Shown here piece after piece: positions 16,230 to 24,120 of a stretch of 64,000 nt of DNA. Position 1 is the first letter of the stretch, and each line of letters starts with the position of its first letter. The DNA comes from Nonomuraea sp. MG754425 (GTDB taxonomy: Bacteria; Actinomycetota; Actinomycetes; Streptosporangiales; Streptosporangiaceae). The stretch covers positions 1-64,000 of the forward strand of contig NZ_SSXE01000002.1 of NCBI RefSeq assembly GCF_021699195.1, given 5' to 3'. Under the pieces are notes generated by a model that had not been told where the DNA came from, searched no databases, and was given only the letters and a program-made list of their open reading frames with translations. The translations under genes and the position numbers were made by a program.

Positions 16230-16505
16230 TCAGTTTCGCCAGGCGATCTTCTGCCCGCCGTTATTCCCTCCCACGCACCAGTACTCGGTCACCGTGATGA
16301 ACGTGATTCCGAAAGGATCGTTTTCGTTGTAGGTGTACGGATCATGTGCCTGAACTTGCCTCGGCACCGCCATGCCACCGTAGTCGTTGCAGTCGGCGAA
16401 GCTGATGTCGGCGCTGGCGGGAGCGGCCACGCTGAGGGCAGCGGCGGCCCCCAGAGCAGCGGTGATGGCGATCATTCGCGTGATGCGTGTGAGCACTTGG
16501 GGCAT
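16230..16505 (-). CDS. Small secreted protein of unknown function
   Basis: About 91 residues. A basic N-terminus and hydrophobic core (MIAITAALGAAAALSVAAPASA) form a Sec signal peptide with an Ala-x-Ala site. The mature part is about 60 residues, is tyrosine-rich and has two cysteines (FADCNDYGG and EYWCVGG) that could form one disulfide. GAAGG abuts the ATG at 16505; a GTG at 16529 is an alternative, behind TTATATAGA-like AT-rich promoter sequence. No family is recognised. Codon use is less GC-extreme than neighbours, consistent with acquired DNA. Confidence 0.55.
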   Translation of the reverse strand: MPQVLTRITRMIAITAALGAAAALSVAAPASADISFADCNDYGGMAVPRQVQAHDPYTYNENDPFGITFITVTEYWCVGGNNGGQKIAWRN

Positions 16506-16765
16506 CCTTCGGTCTGGGGCTCCGGACACACCGATAGTAACTCTCGGTTATATAGAATCACAGTAAGTAATTGCCATCTGCTGAGGCAGCCCAGTGCCGC
16601 CTCCGCACAAGCCGCTAGTCGCTGCAACCGGAAGATGACTACCTCGGATGACACAACTACGCCGTGTCCGCGCTCGGCCGCACGCTCAAGGCCATGGAAT
16701 GGACATGGGTTCTGACGGAGGAGACCGGGTGAGAAGCGGTGACCTGTTCCAGGTCGCCGCCGCCG

Positions 16766-17733
16766 TCACTCCAGCGCTGACGCCACCAACTGGGAAAGAT
16801 CTCTTTCCAGTTGGCGTCCAGAGTGCACGTAACCCATGGTGGTGTCCATCGATTCGTGATCAAGTGCTTCCTTGATCTCGAACGGATCCGCGCCCAACTC
16901 CGCAGCCAGCGACGCCCACGTGTGCCGCAGCACATGCGCGGTGACCTTTGCGAGGATTCCAGCCTGGCGACCGATGCGCGTCACCAGAGCCGACGCCGAC
17001 GACCGATAGAAGCGGCCCCCGGTGTCGGTCACGAAGATCCGCCCGGCGAGCTGCGACACCTTCACGGCGCGCCCGGTCCTCCAGATACCGGTCGAGCACG
17101 TAACCGGACTCCACCGGCAAGCGGCGCTTCTTCGGCTTGGTGCCCTTGCCGACAATCCGCAGCGTCCGCAGCCCCCGCTCATACCCGAGCGCATTCAGGT
17201 CGGCGGAGATCGCTTCTTCGATCCGGATCCCGGTATGCAGCAGGACTCGGATGAACGCCGAGGTACGCAGCCGGGCCGGCCCGTGGTCAGCGTCGGCCGC
17301 GGCCACCAAGGCGCGGGCCTCGTCTCGCATGAGCGCGGTCGTCTCAGAGTGCCCACGCGACGCCTTCGGCCTACGGGTCCGCTTGAACCGGTTGGCGTCG
17401 ATGATCTCCTCGTCGGCGAGGTACTCGTACCAGGACGACACCGCCGAGATACGGCGCTGCATGGTCTTCGGCGGGATCGGCTTCCCAGGCTGGAGTTCGA
17501 GCCACCGCTTGTAGACGTCCCCGTGAGACTTGCGCGCCTTCAGCGGGTCGAGACCGGTCTCGTTGCAGAACGCGAACCACCGCTCGATCTCCAGTCGGTA
17601 GGCCGCGCGCGTGTTCTTCGAGTCGTACGAGAGGAGCCACGCCATCGTCGCGTCCTGGACGAAACCGAGCAGGGACGGCGGGAAGACGATCGTCCCCGCC
17701 GCCGCTCGGCTCACGAACCAGATGGGCAGTCAT
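16766..17733 (-). pseudogene. Tyrosine recombinase/integrase broken by frameshifts
   Basis: A phage-type tyrosine integrase is split across frames. One frame holds the N-terminal SAM-like domain (ATMAWLLSYDSKNTRAAYR) and the catalytic Arg (LLHTGIRIEEAI) and Lys (IVGKGTKPKKRRLP). The rest continues in another frame after a break near 17061-17080: HVLRHTWASLAAELG, LDHESMDTTMGYVH with the His, Arg and nucleophile Tyr. A second shift is likely at the 5' end: GGAG 6 bases before ATG 17733 opens MTAHLVREPS, which slips into the main frame at a GCGGCGGCGGGG run. All catalytic residues survive, so the damage looks recent. Confidence 0.8.
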
Positions 17734-17856
17734 CTCCTGACGGCAGCAAAGGATGATCTATGGACATAACTACGATTATGACCATTGCTCAGCGATCATG
17801 AAGTTCTGTGTGGATGTTGTGCTGCGCGATCTCCCACCGCCAATCACAATGAGGTC

Positions 17857-18417
17857 ATGGCCGCTAACACCCCTCGCGCAAAGATCCGTCGAACTGCCAT
17901 CACGATCGCCCTCATAGCCTCAGCAGCCTTCACCGCGACCATCGTGATCGGCACGCTTGGGCCTTTAGCCACAGGTACATCGGTAGATCAGATGGAATGG
18001 AATATTGTGTGGCCATGGGCCATCTCATGCACCGCCCTGTTGTCCATTAGCATCTGGGCGCGTAGGCGAGAGACGCGAGCGCGACTCGCTCAAGTCCGCG
18101 AAGATCCTGGTGAGACCCTCAACCGCCGTGTCAGGCTGATCAATGGCGCATTTTCCGATGCCGCCAAGTTGATGGAGGATTTACGGCGCGATCTAGAGGC
18201 GCAGCAGGCAGTCCGTGAACTGCTCATCGCCCAGGCCGAGGAGCAACAGCGCCTCCTGGGAGTGAACGAGGATCAGGCCGAGAAGATCCGGCAGATTCTC
18301 ATCGGCCAGTCGGAGGCGACCGTTCGCGCCGAACGCCGCCAGCAATGGATGTTCTTCACACTGGGCCTGGTTGCGTCGATCCCCATCGGGATCATGATCA
18401 ATTTGCTGGTGCCCTAA
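17857..18417 (+). CDS. Coiled-coil membrane protein of unknown function
   Basis: A 186-residue protein with two N-terminal hydrophobic segments (AITIALIASAAFTATIVIGT and WPWAISCTALLSISIW), then about 75 residues of charged heptad-like helix rich in Gln, Glu and Arg (LRRDLEAQQAVRELLIAQAEEQQRLL). A C-terminal anchor (FFTLGLVASIPIGIMINLLV) follows. GAGG lies 3 bases before ATG 17857. The layout, with a helical stalk between membrane anchors, recalls small phage or plasmid membrane proteins. It lies next to the integrase, and lower third-position GC fits foreign origin. No named family is recognised. Confidence 0.7.
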   Translation: MAANTPRAKIRRTAITIALIASAAFTATIVIGTLGPLATGTSVDQMEWNIVWPWAISCTALLSISIWARRRETRARLAQVREDPGETLNRRVRLINGAFSDAAKLMEDLRRDLEAQQAVRELLIAQAEEQQRLLGVNEDQAEKIRQILIGQSEATVRAERRQQWMFFTLGLVASIPIGIMINLLVP

Positions 18418-18423
18418 TCACAA

Positions 18424-18441
18424 GGCTTGACGAGGCAAGCC
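18424..18441 (+). terminator. Short hairpin after the membrane protein gene
   Basis: GGCTTG (18424-18429) pairs with CAAGCC (18436-18441) around ACGAGG, 6 bases after the stop, with ATTTT about 12 bases downstream. A weak but well-placed terminator. Confidence 0.45.
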
Positions 18442-18528
18442 CGCCTTCCGGATTTTGGGGGTGTACTCCCTCGGCGTGTGCGCGTGGTCCGGCGCGGCGG
18501 CGATCTACCCCGGCCCCGAGAGCGGTGA

Positions 18529-18870
18529 AACAATCTTCGTATTAGCACTCTCGCTGAACGCCTCCGCGCCGGAGCGGCCCACCTGTACCCACACGAGCAA
18601 GCCGCCGTCGAACTCCTCCTCGACTTCCACGAGCCTGGCGGCAGTTGGACTTGGGTCTCCGACACGGATTTCACCAACTCTTGTGTCGTGGACGACGGCA
18701 CCAGCGCCACGATTGACTGGGGCCGCGCACGAGAGTGGTACAACTCCCAAGATTTCACAGTCACCGTCAAGAATCTCCTTGCGGCCCTCGACTTCGCTAT
18801 CAGCCTTGGCGAGGAACGGTTCCGTTTTCGGTGGATGGAAAGTCGGAAAGTGACGTGCTCGCCACCGCCG
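18529..18870 (+). pseudogene. Fragment of an unrecognised protein
   Basis: Between 18529 and about 18870 one frame has natural composition and reads STLAERLRAGAAHLYPHEQA, later WTWVSDTDFTNS, DWGRAREWYNSQDF and LLAALDFAISLGEERFRF. It has no plausible start: TGA at 18526-18528 closes it upstream, and only a mid-domain GTG at 18688 exists. It decays into mixed frames after 18870. I read it as a truncated gene near the mobile-element scar; the family is unknown. No gene is seen from 18871 to 18999. Confidence 0.4.
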
Positions 18871-18999
18871 CGGCGCTGGCCAGTTGGTGGCGAGTTCGTC
18901 GTGCACGATCTCGATGTCGCCGAGGTCGTCGAGCAGGTGGGACGGATATGGAGCCCGGCGGGTGATCGTCGTCATCTGACGCCGGTGCCGGACCCGAGG

Positions 19000-19155
19000 T
19001 CAGAACCAGTGCCGCCGCCCGCCGACCGGACGTCCGACGGAGCCCAGGACAAGGAAGATCAGGCCGATGATCAGCACGATGATGCCTATCGTGGTCAGGA
19101 TCGAGATGCCGAGGAGCCACCCCAGGAGCAGCAGAATCACGCCAAGGATGATCAT
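19000..19155 (-). CDS. DUF6131-type small membrane protein
   Basis: A 51-residue protein, almost entirely two hydrophobic helices (MIILGVILLLLGWLLGIS and IGIIVLIIGLIFLVLGS), ending in a basic tail GRPVGGRRHWF. This matches the small actinobacterial DUF6131 family in length and in the terminal GGRRHW. GGAGG lies 6 bases before ATG 19155. The function is unknown; it is likely a membrane stress or lipid-associated peptide. Monocistronic. Confidence 0.8.
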   Translation of the reverse strand: MIILGVILLLLGWLLGISILTTIGIIVLIIGLIFLVLGSVGRPVGGRRHWF

Positions 19156-19336
19156 GAAGTCCTCCGATCGGACAGGCCGCGCACGGCCTCGGAAAGGCTG
19201 ACAGGTGTCGGCTACCCGGGGCGATCGAGGTAAACGATCCGCACGGTAAAGCATCGGCGGGAGAACGCTGCGGCGTGCCCCGTGACGGGTGGTGGCCGGC
19301 ACGCCGCACGAGCCACCACTCGACCTCGTGCCCGGC

Positions 19337-20500
19337 TCAGCTCTCCGCGCCGGCCGCCGCCAGGTATCCGGCGAGCATCGCCAGCGCCACGTCCCGCACG
19401 GCGTCCTCCCCCGGCAGGAACGTGGCAGCGTGCAGCCGCGACTCCGTCCCGTCGCTGAGCCCGACGAACATCATCAGCCCCGGCAGCACCGCCGACAGGT
19501 AGGAGAAGTCGTCGGCGCCGAACGAGCGCAGGGGCGGGGCGGTTCTGAGGCCGAGGGCGTCCAGGTGCGCGCCCGCCCGCGCCGCCAGGGCCGGGTCGTT
19601 GCGCAGGACGGGCTCCCCGTGCGTGATGGTGACCGTGGCCTCGCAGCCGTGGGCGCGCGCCACCAGCTCCGCCACCTCGCGCAGCCGGGCGTGCAGCCGT
19701 TCGCGCACCCGGGTGCTCATCGCCCGCAGGGTGCCGCCGGCCTGGGCGGTGTCGGGGACGACGTTGGGTGCGCTGCCCGCGGCCAGGGTGCTCACGCCGA
19801 GCACGACCGAGGACGTCGGGTCGACGTCCCGGCTGACGACGTGCTGGAGGGCGACGACGACGTGCGCGAGGGCGAGCACCGGGTCGCTGGTGAGGTGCGG
19901 GTAGGCGGCGTGCCCGCCCCGGCCGCTGACCACGACGGTGAACTCGTCGGCCGCGGCGTTGACGACGCCGGGAGTCGCGGCGACCTGGCCGGCCGGCAGG
20001 ATCGGCTGCACGTGCGCGCCGATGACGGCGACGAGTTCCTGCTCGGCGAGCAGGGCGGACAGCGCGATGTCCTGCGCCCCGGACGGGTAGGTCTCCTCGC
20101 GCGGCTGCAGCACCGCGACCATGGGAGCCGCGCCCTCGGTGGCGTGCACGGCGCGGGCGAGCGCGACGAGGGCGGCGAGGTGCACGTCGTGCCCGCAGGC
20201 GTGCATGCGCCCGGGGATCGCGGAGGCCCAGGCGACGCCGGTCTGCTCGGGCACCGCGAGCGCGTCCAGTTCGGCGCGCACGCCGACGGCCGGGCCCGGC
20301 CCGCCCACGCGGACCAGCGCCCCCGTGCCGGCCACGTGGTGCACGTGCCCCGCGGGCAGTTCGGCGAGGACGAGGTCGCGGGTGGGCCCCTCGCCGCCGG
20401 AGAGGTCCGGTGCGGCGTGCAGCCGGCGGCGCAGCTCCGCGGCGGCGGGCAGTTCCTTCTCCAGCGCGGCGAGCAGGCGGGCGGCGAGAGCGGCGCTCAT
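19337..20500 (-). CDS. M20 family amidohydrolase/carboxypeptidase
   Basis: A 387-residue di-zinc hydrolase of the M20D (HipO/IAA-amino-acid hydrolase) group. Metal ligands are in HACGHDVH (about residue 97) and EETYPSGAQ, with the dimer-domain His in GRGGHAAYPH and a C-terminal GADDFSY in place of the common SEDF. These enzymes cleave N-acyl or amide bonds of amino acids. The start overlaps the stop of the upstream amidohydrolase gene (ATGA). It is the last gene of a three-gene minus-strand arm of the 19-34 kb catabolic locus, so it probably finishes the release of an amino acid from an amide. Confidence 0.9.
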   Translation of the reverse strand: MSAALAARLLAALEKELPAAAELRRRLHAAPDLSGGEGPTRDLVLAELPAGHVHHVAGTGALVRVGGPGPAVGVRAELDALAVPEQTGVAWASAIPGRMHACGHDVHLAALVALARAVHATEGAAPMVAVLQPREETYPSGAQDIALSALLAEQELVAVIGAHVQPILPAGQVAATPGVVNAAADEFTVVVSGRGGHAAYPHLTSDPVLALAHVVVALQHVVSRDVDPTSSVVLGVSTLAAGSAPNVVPDTAQAGGTLRAMSTRVRERLHARLREVAELVARAHGCEATVTITHGEPVLRNDPALAARAGAHLDALGLRTAPPLRSFGADDFSYLSAVLPGLMMFVGLSDGTESRLHAATFLPGEDAVRDVALAMLAGYLAAAGAES

Positions 20501-21672
20501 GAGAGGCCGTCCAGGCCGTAGACGCGCAGCGCGTTGTCCACGCCGATCATGCGGGCCACCCGCAGGGCGTCCCGCTCGGTCCATTCGCCGGCCCGCACCC
20601 ACGTGCGCAGCGCCCGGCCGAGCCCGCGCCGGAACAGGTGCGCGCCCAGGTGGTGCAGCTCGGCGGGGCCCCACGCGTCGGACGAGAACAGGATCTTGGC
20701 GAACGGGGCCAGCTCCAGCGACTCGGCGATCAGCGCGTCGGAGCGGCTGCCGGTGTAGTTCACGCCGAGCCCGACGTCGAAGTAGACGTGGGGGAAGACC
20801 TGGGCGAGGTAGCCCGCGTTGCGGTGGTACGGGTAGCAGTGCAGGAGCAGCACGTCCACGCCGGACGGCTCGACGAGCTTGAGCCAGCGCGTGAGCAGCA
20901 GCGGGTCGGCGAGGTCGAGTCGGACGTCGGGGTCGCCGTAGCCGACGTGGAGCTGCAGCGGCAGGCCGCGCTCGATCGCCGTCCACAGGCCCAGCCGCAG
21001 CAGGACGGGGTCGGTGACCCGCCACTCCCCCGTCCGGCCGCCCTGCTCCAGCCACCGGCCGGCCGCCTGGACGGCCTCGCGCTCGCTGGGCGGCTCCGGG
21101 TCGAAGGCGAAGCCGTGCCGGTAGGCGATGATGCTCTTCACGCCGACGGCCGTCTCGGTGCGGCGCGCCAGTTCCTCCCGCAGGAGCCGGGGCAGGTCCG
21201 CGGCGGCGACGCCGGAGGCCGCCACGTCCTCCATGATCGCTTCGACGCGGACCACCTCGTGGGCGGGCCGCCGCGCGACGGCGGCCAGTTGCTCGGGGCC
21301 GAGGACGTCGTCGCCCCGGTAACCGGTCTCGACGAGGTAGCGCCCGACGCCACTCGCGGTGAGCAGCAGCCGGTTGACCTCGGCGGGGCCGAGGGCGGCC
21401 CGGCGCTCCAGGTACTCCTCCGGGCTCGCGTGCGCGGGCAGCCCGAGCACCGGGGCGCACCAGCGGCGGATGGCGAAGCCGAGCTGGGAGTCGAACTGTG
21501 TCATGAAGGCGGGGATCGGCCGGTCCGACTCGGTCACGAGCGTCTCGAAGGTGGCCCGGTCCAGGGCGCCCGTCCACGCGCCGTGGACGTGGTGGTCGAC
21601 CAGGGGGAGCGCGGCCAGTTCGAGGTCCAGCTCCGTCGTCCCGGCCGGGGGGCGGGGGTCGTCAGTAGACAT
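20497..21672 (-). CDS. Amidohydrolase-2 family protein (FluG N-domain-like)
   Basis: A 391-residue TIM-barrel amidohydrolase. The N-terminal metal motif is LVDHHVHGAW (His-x-His, about residue 25). A further barrel His is in LPLQLHVGYGD, another is in LLLHCYPYHRNAGY, and the late Asp is in ILFSSDAWGP. It resembles the amidohydrolase half of FluG-type proteins, in which this domain is fused to a glutamine-synthetase domain. Here the GS-like gene is separate but overlaps by 11 bases upstream. The pair therefore probably acts on the same amide. Confidence 0.85.
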   Translation of the reverse strand: MSTDDPRPPAGTTELDLELAALPLVDHHVHGAWTGALDRATFETLVTESDRPIPAFMTQFDSQLGFAIRRWCAPVLGLPAHASPEEYLERRAALGPAEVNRLLLTASGVGRYLVETGYRGDDVLGPEQLAAVARRPAHEVVRVEAIMEDVAASGVAAADLPRLLREELARRTETAVGVKSIIAYRHGFAFDPEPPSEREAVQAAGRWLEQGGRTGEWRVTDPVLLRLGLWTAIERGLPLQLHVGYGDPDVRLDLADPLLLTRWLKLVEPSGVDVLLLHCYPYHRNAGYLAQVFPHVYFDVGLGVNYTGSRSDALIAESLELAPFAKILFSSDAWGPAELHHLGAHLFRRGLGRALRTWVRAGEWTERDALRVARMIGVDNALRVYGLDGLS

Positions 21673-22960
21673 CGGAGATCTTCCCGCACAGGTCGGCCGC
21701 GGCCAGGCCCTCGACGTGGTCGAGCTCGCTCCTGCGCACCGTGAGGAAGGTGTGCAGCAGCTCGCGGGGGAACCAGGTGCGGGCGGTCTCGTCGGCTTCG
21801 AGCGCGGCCAGCGCCTCGGGCAGGGAGGCGGGCAGCGCGGGCTCCCCGGCCAGGTCGGCTTCCGTGCTGGCCTCCGGCCACACGCGGGCCGGCTCATCCT
21901 GCGCCAGCCCGGCCAGCCCGGCCCGGACCAGGACGGCGAGCACCAGCCACGGGTTGGCGGTCGCGTCGGCCGCCCGGTACTCCAGGTGGAGCTGGGCCGC
22001 GGGATCGCCGCCGTCGATCTCCACGGTGGGCGCGATGCGCAGCAGCGCCTCGCGGTTGCGCTCGGCCAGGAAGGCGCCGCCGGCGCTCCAGCGGTGCGGG
22101 GTGAGCCTGATGGCGGACGCGGGGCTGGGCGCGGTGATCGCGACGACGGCGGGGGCGTGCCGCAGGATGCCGGCGGCGAAGCGGGCGGCCAGGTCCGAGA
22201 GCCGGCCGGGGGCCTGCGGGTCGTACATCGCCGGTGCTCCGCCGGCCCGGCGGAGCGAGAAGTGCACGTGCACGCCGTTGCCGACGGAGGCCGGGTCGAG
22301 GATCGGCGCGAACGTCGCCCGGTGCCCGCGCCTGCGGGCCAGGTCGCGCACCAGCTCGCGCAGCAGCACGGCGCGGTCGGCCGCCACCAGCCCGGGGGCG
22401 GGCCGCAGGGTGACCTCGAACTGGCCGCTGCCGTACTCGGGCAGCCAGGTCTCGGGCTCCAGGCCGGTCTGCTCCAGCAGCGCGACCAGGTCGGTGCCGA
22501 ACGGCTCCGCGGCGCGGGCCCGCTGCAGGGAGAACGGCGGGCCGTCGTGCTGCTCGCCGCCGCCCTGCAGGGTGAACTCGTGCTCGAAGGAGGCGTGGAT
22601 CTCCAGCCCGGCGGTGTCGCGGAGCAGGTCGAGGGCCTCGCGCAGGGCGCTGCGCGGGCAGCCCGGCCAGCGGGAGCCGTCGAGGCGGGTCTGGTCGGCG
22701 AGGTAGAGCCGCAGGCCGGGGGTCGAGCCGTCGGCCGGGACGTCGATCGCGGTGTCGGCGTCCGGCACCAGGCGCAGGTCGCCCACCGAGCCGAACAGGT
22801 GGCCGTCGGCGAGGTCGCCGAAGCAGTTGAGGGCCAGGTTGGCGGGCACCCAGCCCACGCCGCCGCGCAGCGTCTGCGGCAGCCGCGCCGCTGGGGCGGC
22901 CCTGCCCCTGACCTGCGCCGCAAGGTCGCAGGTCGCCACGAAGACGGTCCCGTCGGTCAT
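21662..22960 (-). CDS. Glutamine-synthetase-family ligase (probable gamma-glutamyl-amide synthetase)
   Basis: A 432-residue protein of the GS fold. Catalytic-domain motifs include ASFEHEFTL (metal Glu pair), YGSGQFEVTL, GNGVHVHFSL (family NGxHxHxS) and ERNREALLRIAP. The N-terminal beta-grasp domain is short. Residues of the ammonium site differ from true GlnA, as in PuuA/IpuC/FluG enzymes that gamma-glutamylate amines. GGGAGGAG lies 7 bases before ATG 22960. It is first in the minus-strand arm and diverges from an SDR gene. The context with gamma-glutamyltransferase 3 kb away supports amine glutamylation; the amine is unknown. Confidence 0.85.
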   Translation of the reverse strand: MTDGTVFVATCDLAAQVRGRAAPAARLPQTLRGGVGWVPANLALNCFGDLADGHLFGSVGDLRLVPDADTAIDVPADGSTPGLRLYLADQTRLDGSRWPGCPRSALREALDLLRDTAGLEIHASFEHEFTLQGGGEQHDGPPFSLQRARAAEPFGTDLVALLEQTGLEPETWLPEYGSGQFEVTLRPAPGLVAADRAVLLRELVRDLARRRGHRATFAPILDPASVGNGVHVHFSLRRAGGAPAMYDPQAPGRLSDLAARFAAGILRHAPAVVAITAPSPASAIRLTPHRWSAGGAFLAERNREALLRIAPTVEIDGGDPAAQLHLEYRAADATANPWLVLAVLVRAGLAGLAQDEPARVWPEASTEADLAGEPALPASLPEALAALEADETARTWFPRELLHTFLTVRRSELDHVEGLAAADLCGKISDVY

Positions 22961-23135
22961 CGCACTCTCCTCCCGTCCGGTCGGCGTGCCTCGGACGACC
23001 GGCGACCCCAAGTGAAACATATGGTGCAAATCTCTGGTCAAGAGGGCAGGATGAAATTTATCATGCACGTTACCTGCCGTCGCTGAAGGAACCCGCAGGT
23101 CAAGGGGTTCCTCGGCACTGAACAAAGGGACCGGC
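22961..23135. promoter_or_regulatory. Divergent promoter region of the catabolic locus
   Basis: The 175-base gap is unusually AT-rich for this genome. It contains TGAAA boxes at 23013-23017 and 23052-23056 and the stretch GATGAAATTTATCATGCACG. A related TTTCA box with a similar AACGT-CAT context occurs at 23998-24002, before the binding-protein gene. RpiR-type regulators often bind TGAAA-containing repeats, so these may be sites for the regulator at 33432. This rests on eye-matching only. Confidence 0.35.
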
Positions 23136-23903
23136 ATGAAACCCGAAACCTCCTCGGGCGGCCTCGATGGAGCCGTCGTCCTCGTCACCGGTGGCGCCCA
23201 GGGCATCGGACGTGGCGTCTGCGAGAGCTTCCACGCGGCCGGCGCCACGGTCGTCGTCGCCGACCTCGACATCGACCGCGCCGCCGGGACCGCCGCGGGC
23301 GCGGCGCGGATGTCGGCGGTGCGCCTGGACCTGCGCGACCCCGCCTCGGTCACGGCCGCTTTCGAGCAGGCGGCCGAGCGGCACGGCGGGATCGACGTGC
23401 TGGTGAACTGCGCCGGGTTGTACCCGAACACGCCCCTGCTGGACCTGCCGGTGGCCGAGTGGGACGAGGTCTACCTGGTCAACGTCCGCGGCGTGATGCT
23501 GGCCTCACAGGCGTTCGCCCGGCTGCCCGGCCGCGGCGAGCGCCGCATCGTCAACATCTCCTCGGCCGCCGCGCGCTCGGCGCGGGTGGGCGCGGCGCAC
23601 TACTGCTCGTCCAAGGCCGCCGTGGAGATGCTCACCAAGGTGCTGGCGCTCGAACTGGCCCCGCTCGGCATCACGGTCAACGCGGTCGCGCCGGGCCTGA
23701 TCGAGGTGGCCGCGACCGCGAGCCTGGCCGCCGACTACGTGGCCACGCTGGTCGCCGGGCAGCCGGTGCGGCGCATGGGCACCCCCGCCGAGATCGCCCG
23801 CGCCTGCCTGTTCCTGGCCGACCCGCAGGCGTCGTTCGTCACGGGCAGTGTCCTCGACGTGGACGGCGGTTTCCTGGCCGGAACCGCCCTGCCCCCGAGC
23901 TGA
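23136..23903 (+). CDS. SDR family oxidoreductase
   Basis: A 255-residue classical short-chain dehydrogenase. The nucleotide-binding motif is TGGAQGIG (about residue 19) and the stabilising motif is NCAG. The catalytic Ser is in IVNISSAAA, Tyr and Lys are in HYCSSKAA, and the C-terminus is typical (ASFVTGSVLDVDGG). NAD(P)-dependent alcohol or carbonyl conversion is expected. A 217-base gap with its own promoter-like AT-rich sequence separates it from the binding-protein gene. It shares the divergent region with the GS-like gene, placing it in the same regulon. Confidence 0.9.
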   Translation: MKPETSSGGLDGAVVLVTGGAQGIGRGVCESFHAAGATVVVADLDIDRAAGTAAGAARMSAVRLDLRDPASVTAAFEQAAERHGGIDVLVNCAGLYPNTPLLDLPVAEWDEVYLVNVRGVMLASQAFARLPGRGERRIVNISSAAARSARVGAAHYCSSKAAVEMLTKVLALELAPLGITVNAVAPGLIEVAATASLAADYVATLVAGQPVRRMGTPAEIARACLFLADPQASFVTGSVLDVDGGFLAGTALPPS

Positions 23904-24120
23904 CGGACGTTTTCCCAGATCAAGGACCTTGGCCCCGACCCCGCTCAAGTAACAGATATTTAACAGCCCTACTCTTCACACCCATATGCAACGTACATTT
24001 CAATTCCGACAGTGACGCACCGTCGCGACGTGGATGACGTCCGCCCGGTGACTCGCCTGGCGCTGATCGTCGCGCCGCTGATCGAACCCCGCCCCCCGTA
24101 CGACGCAGAGAGGCTTGACC

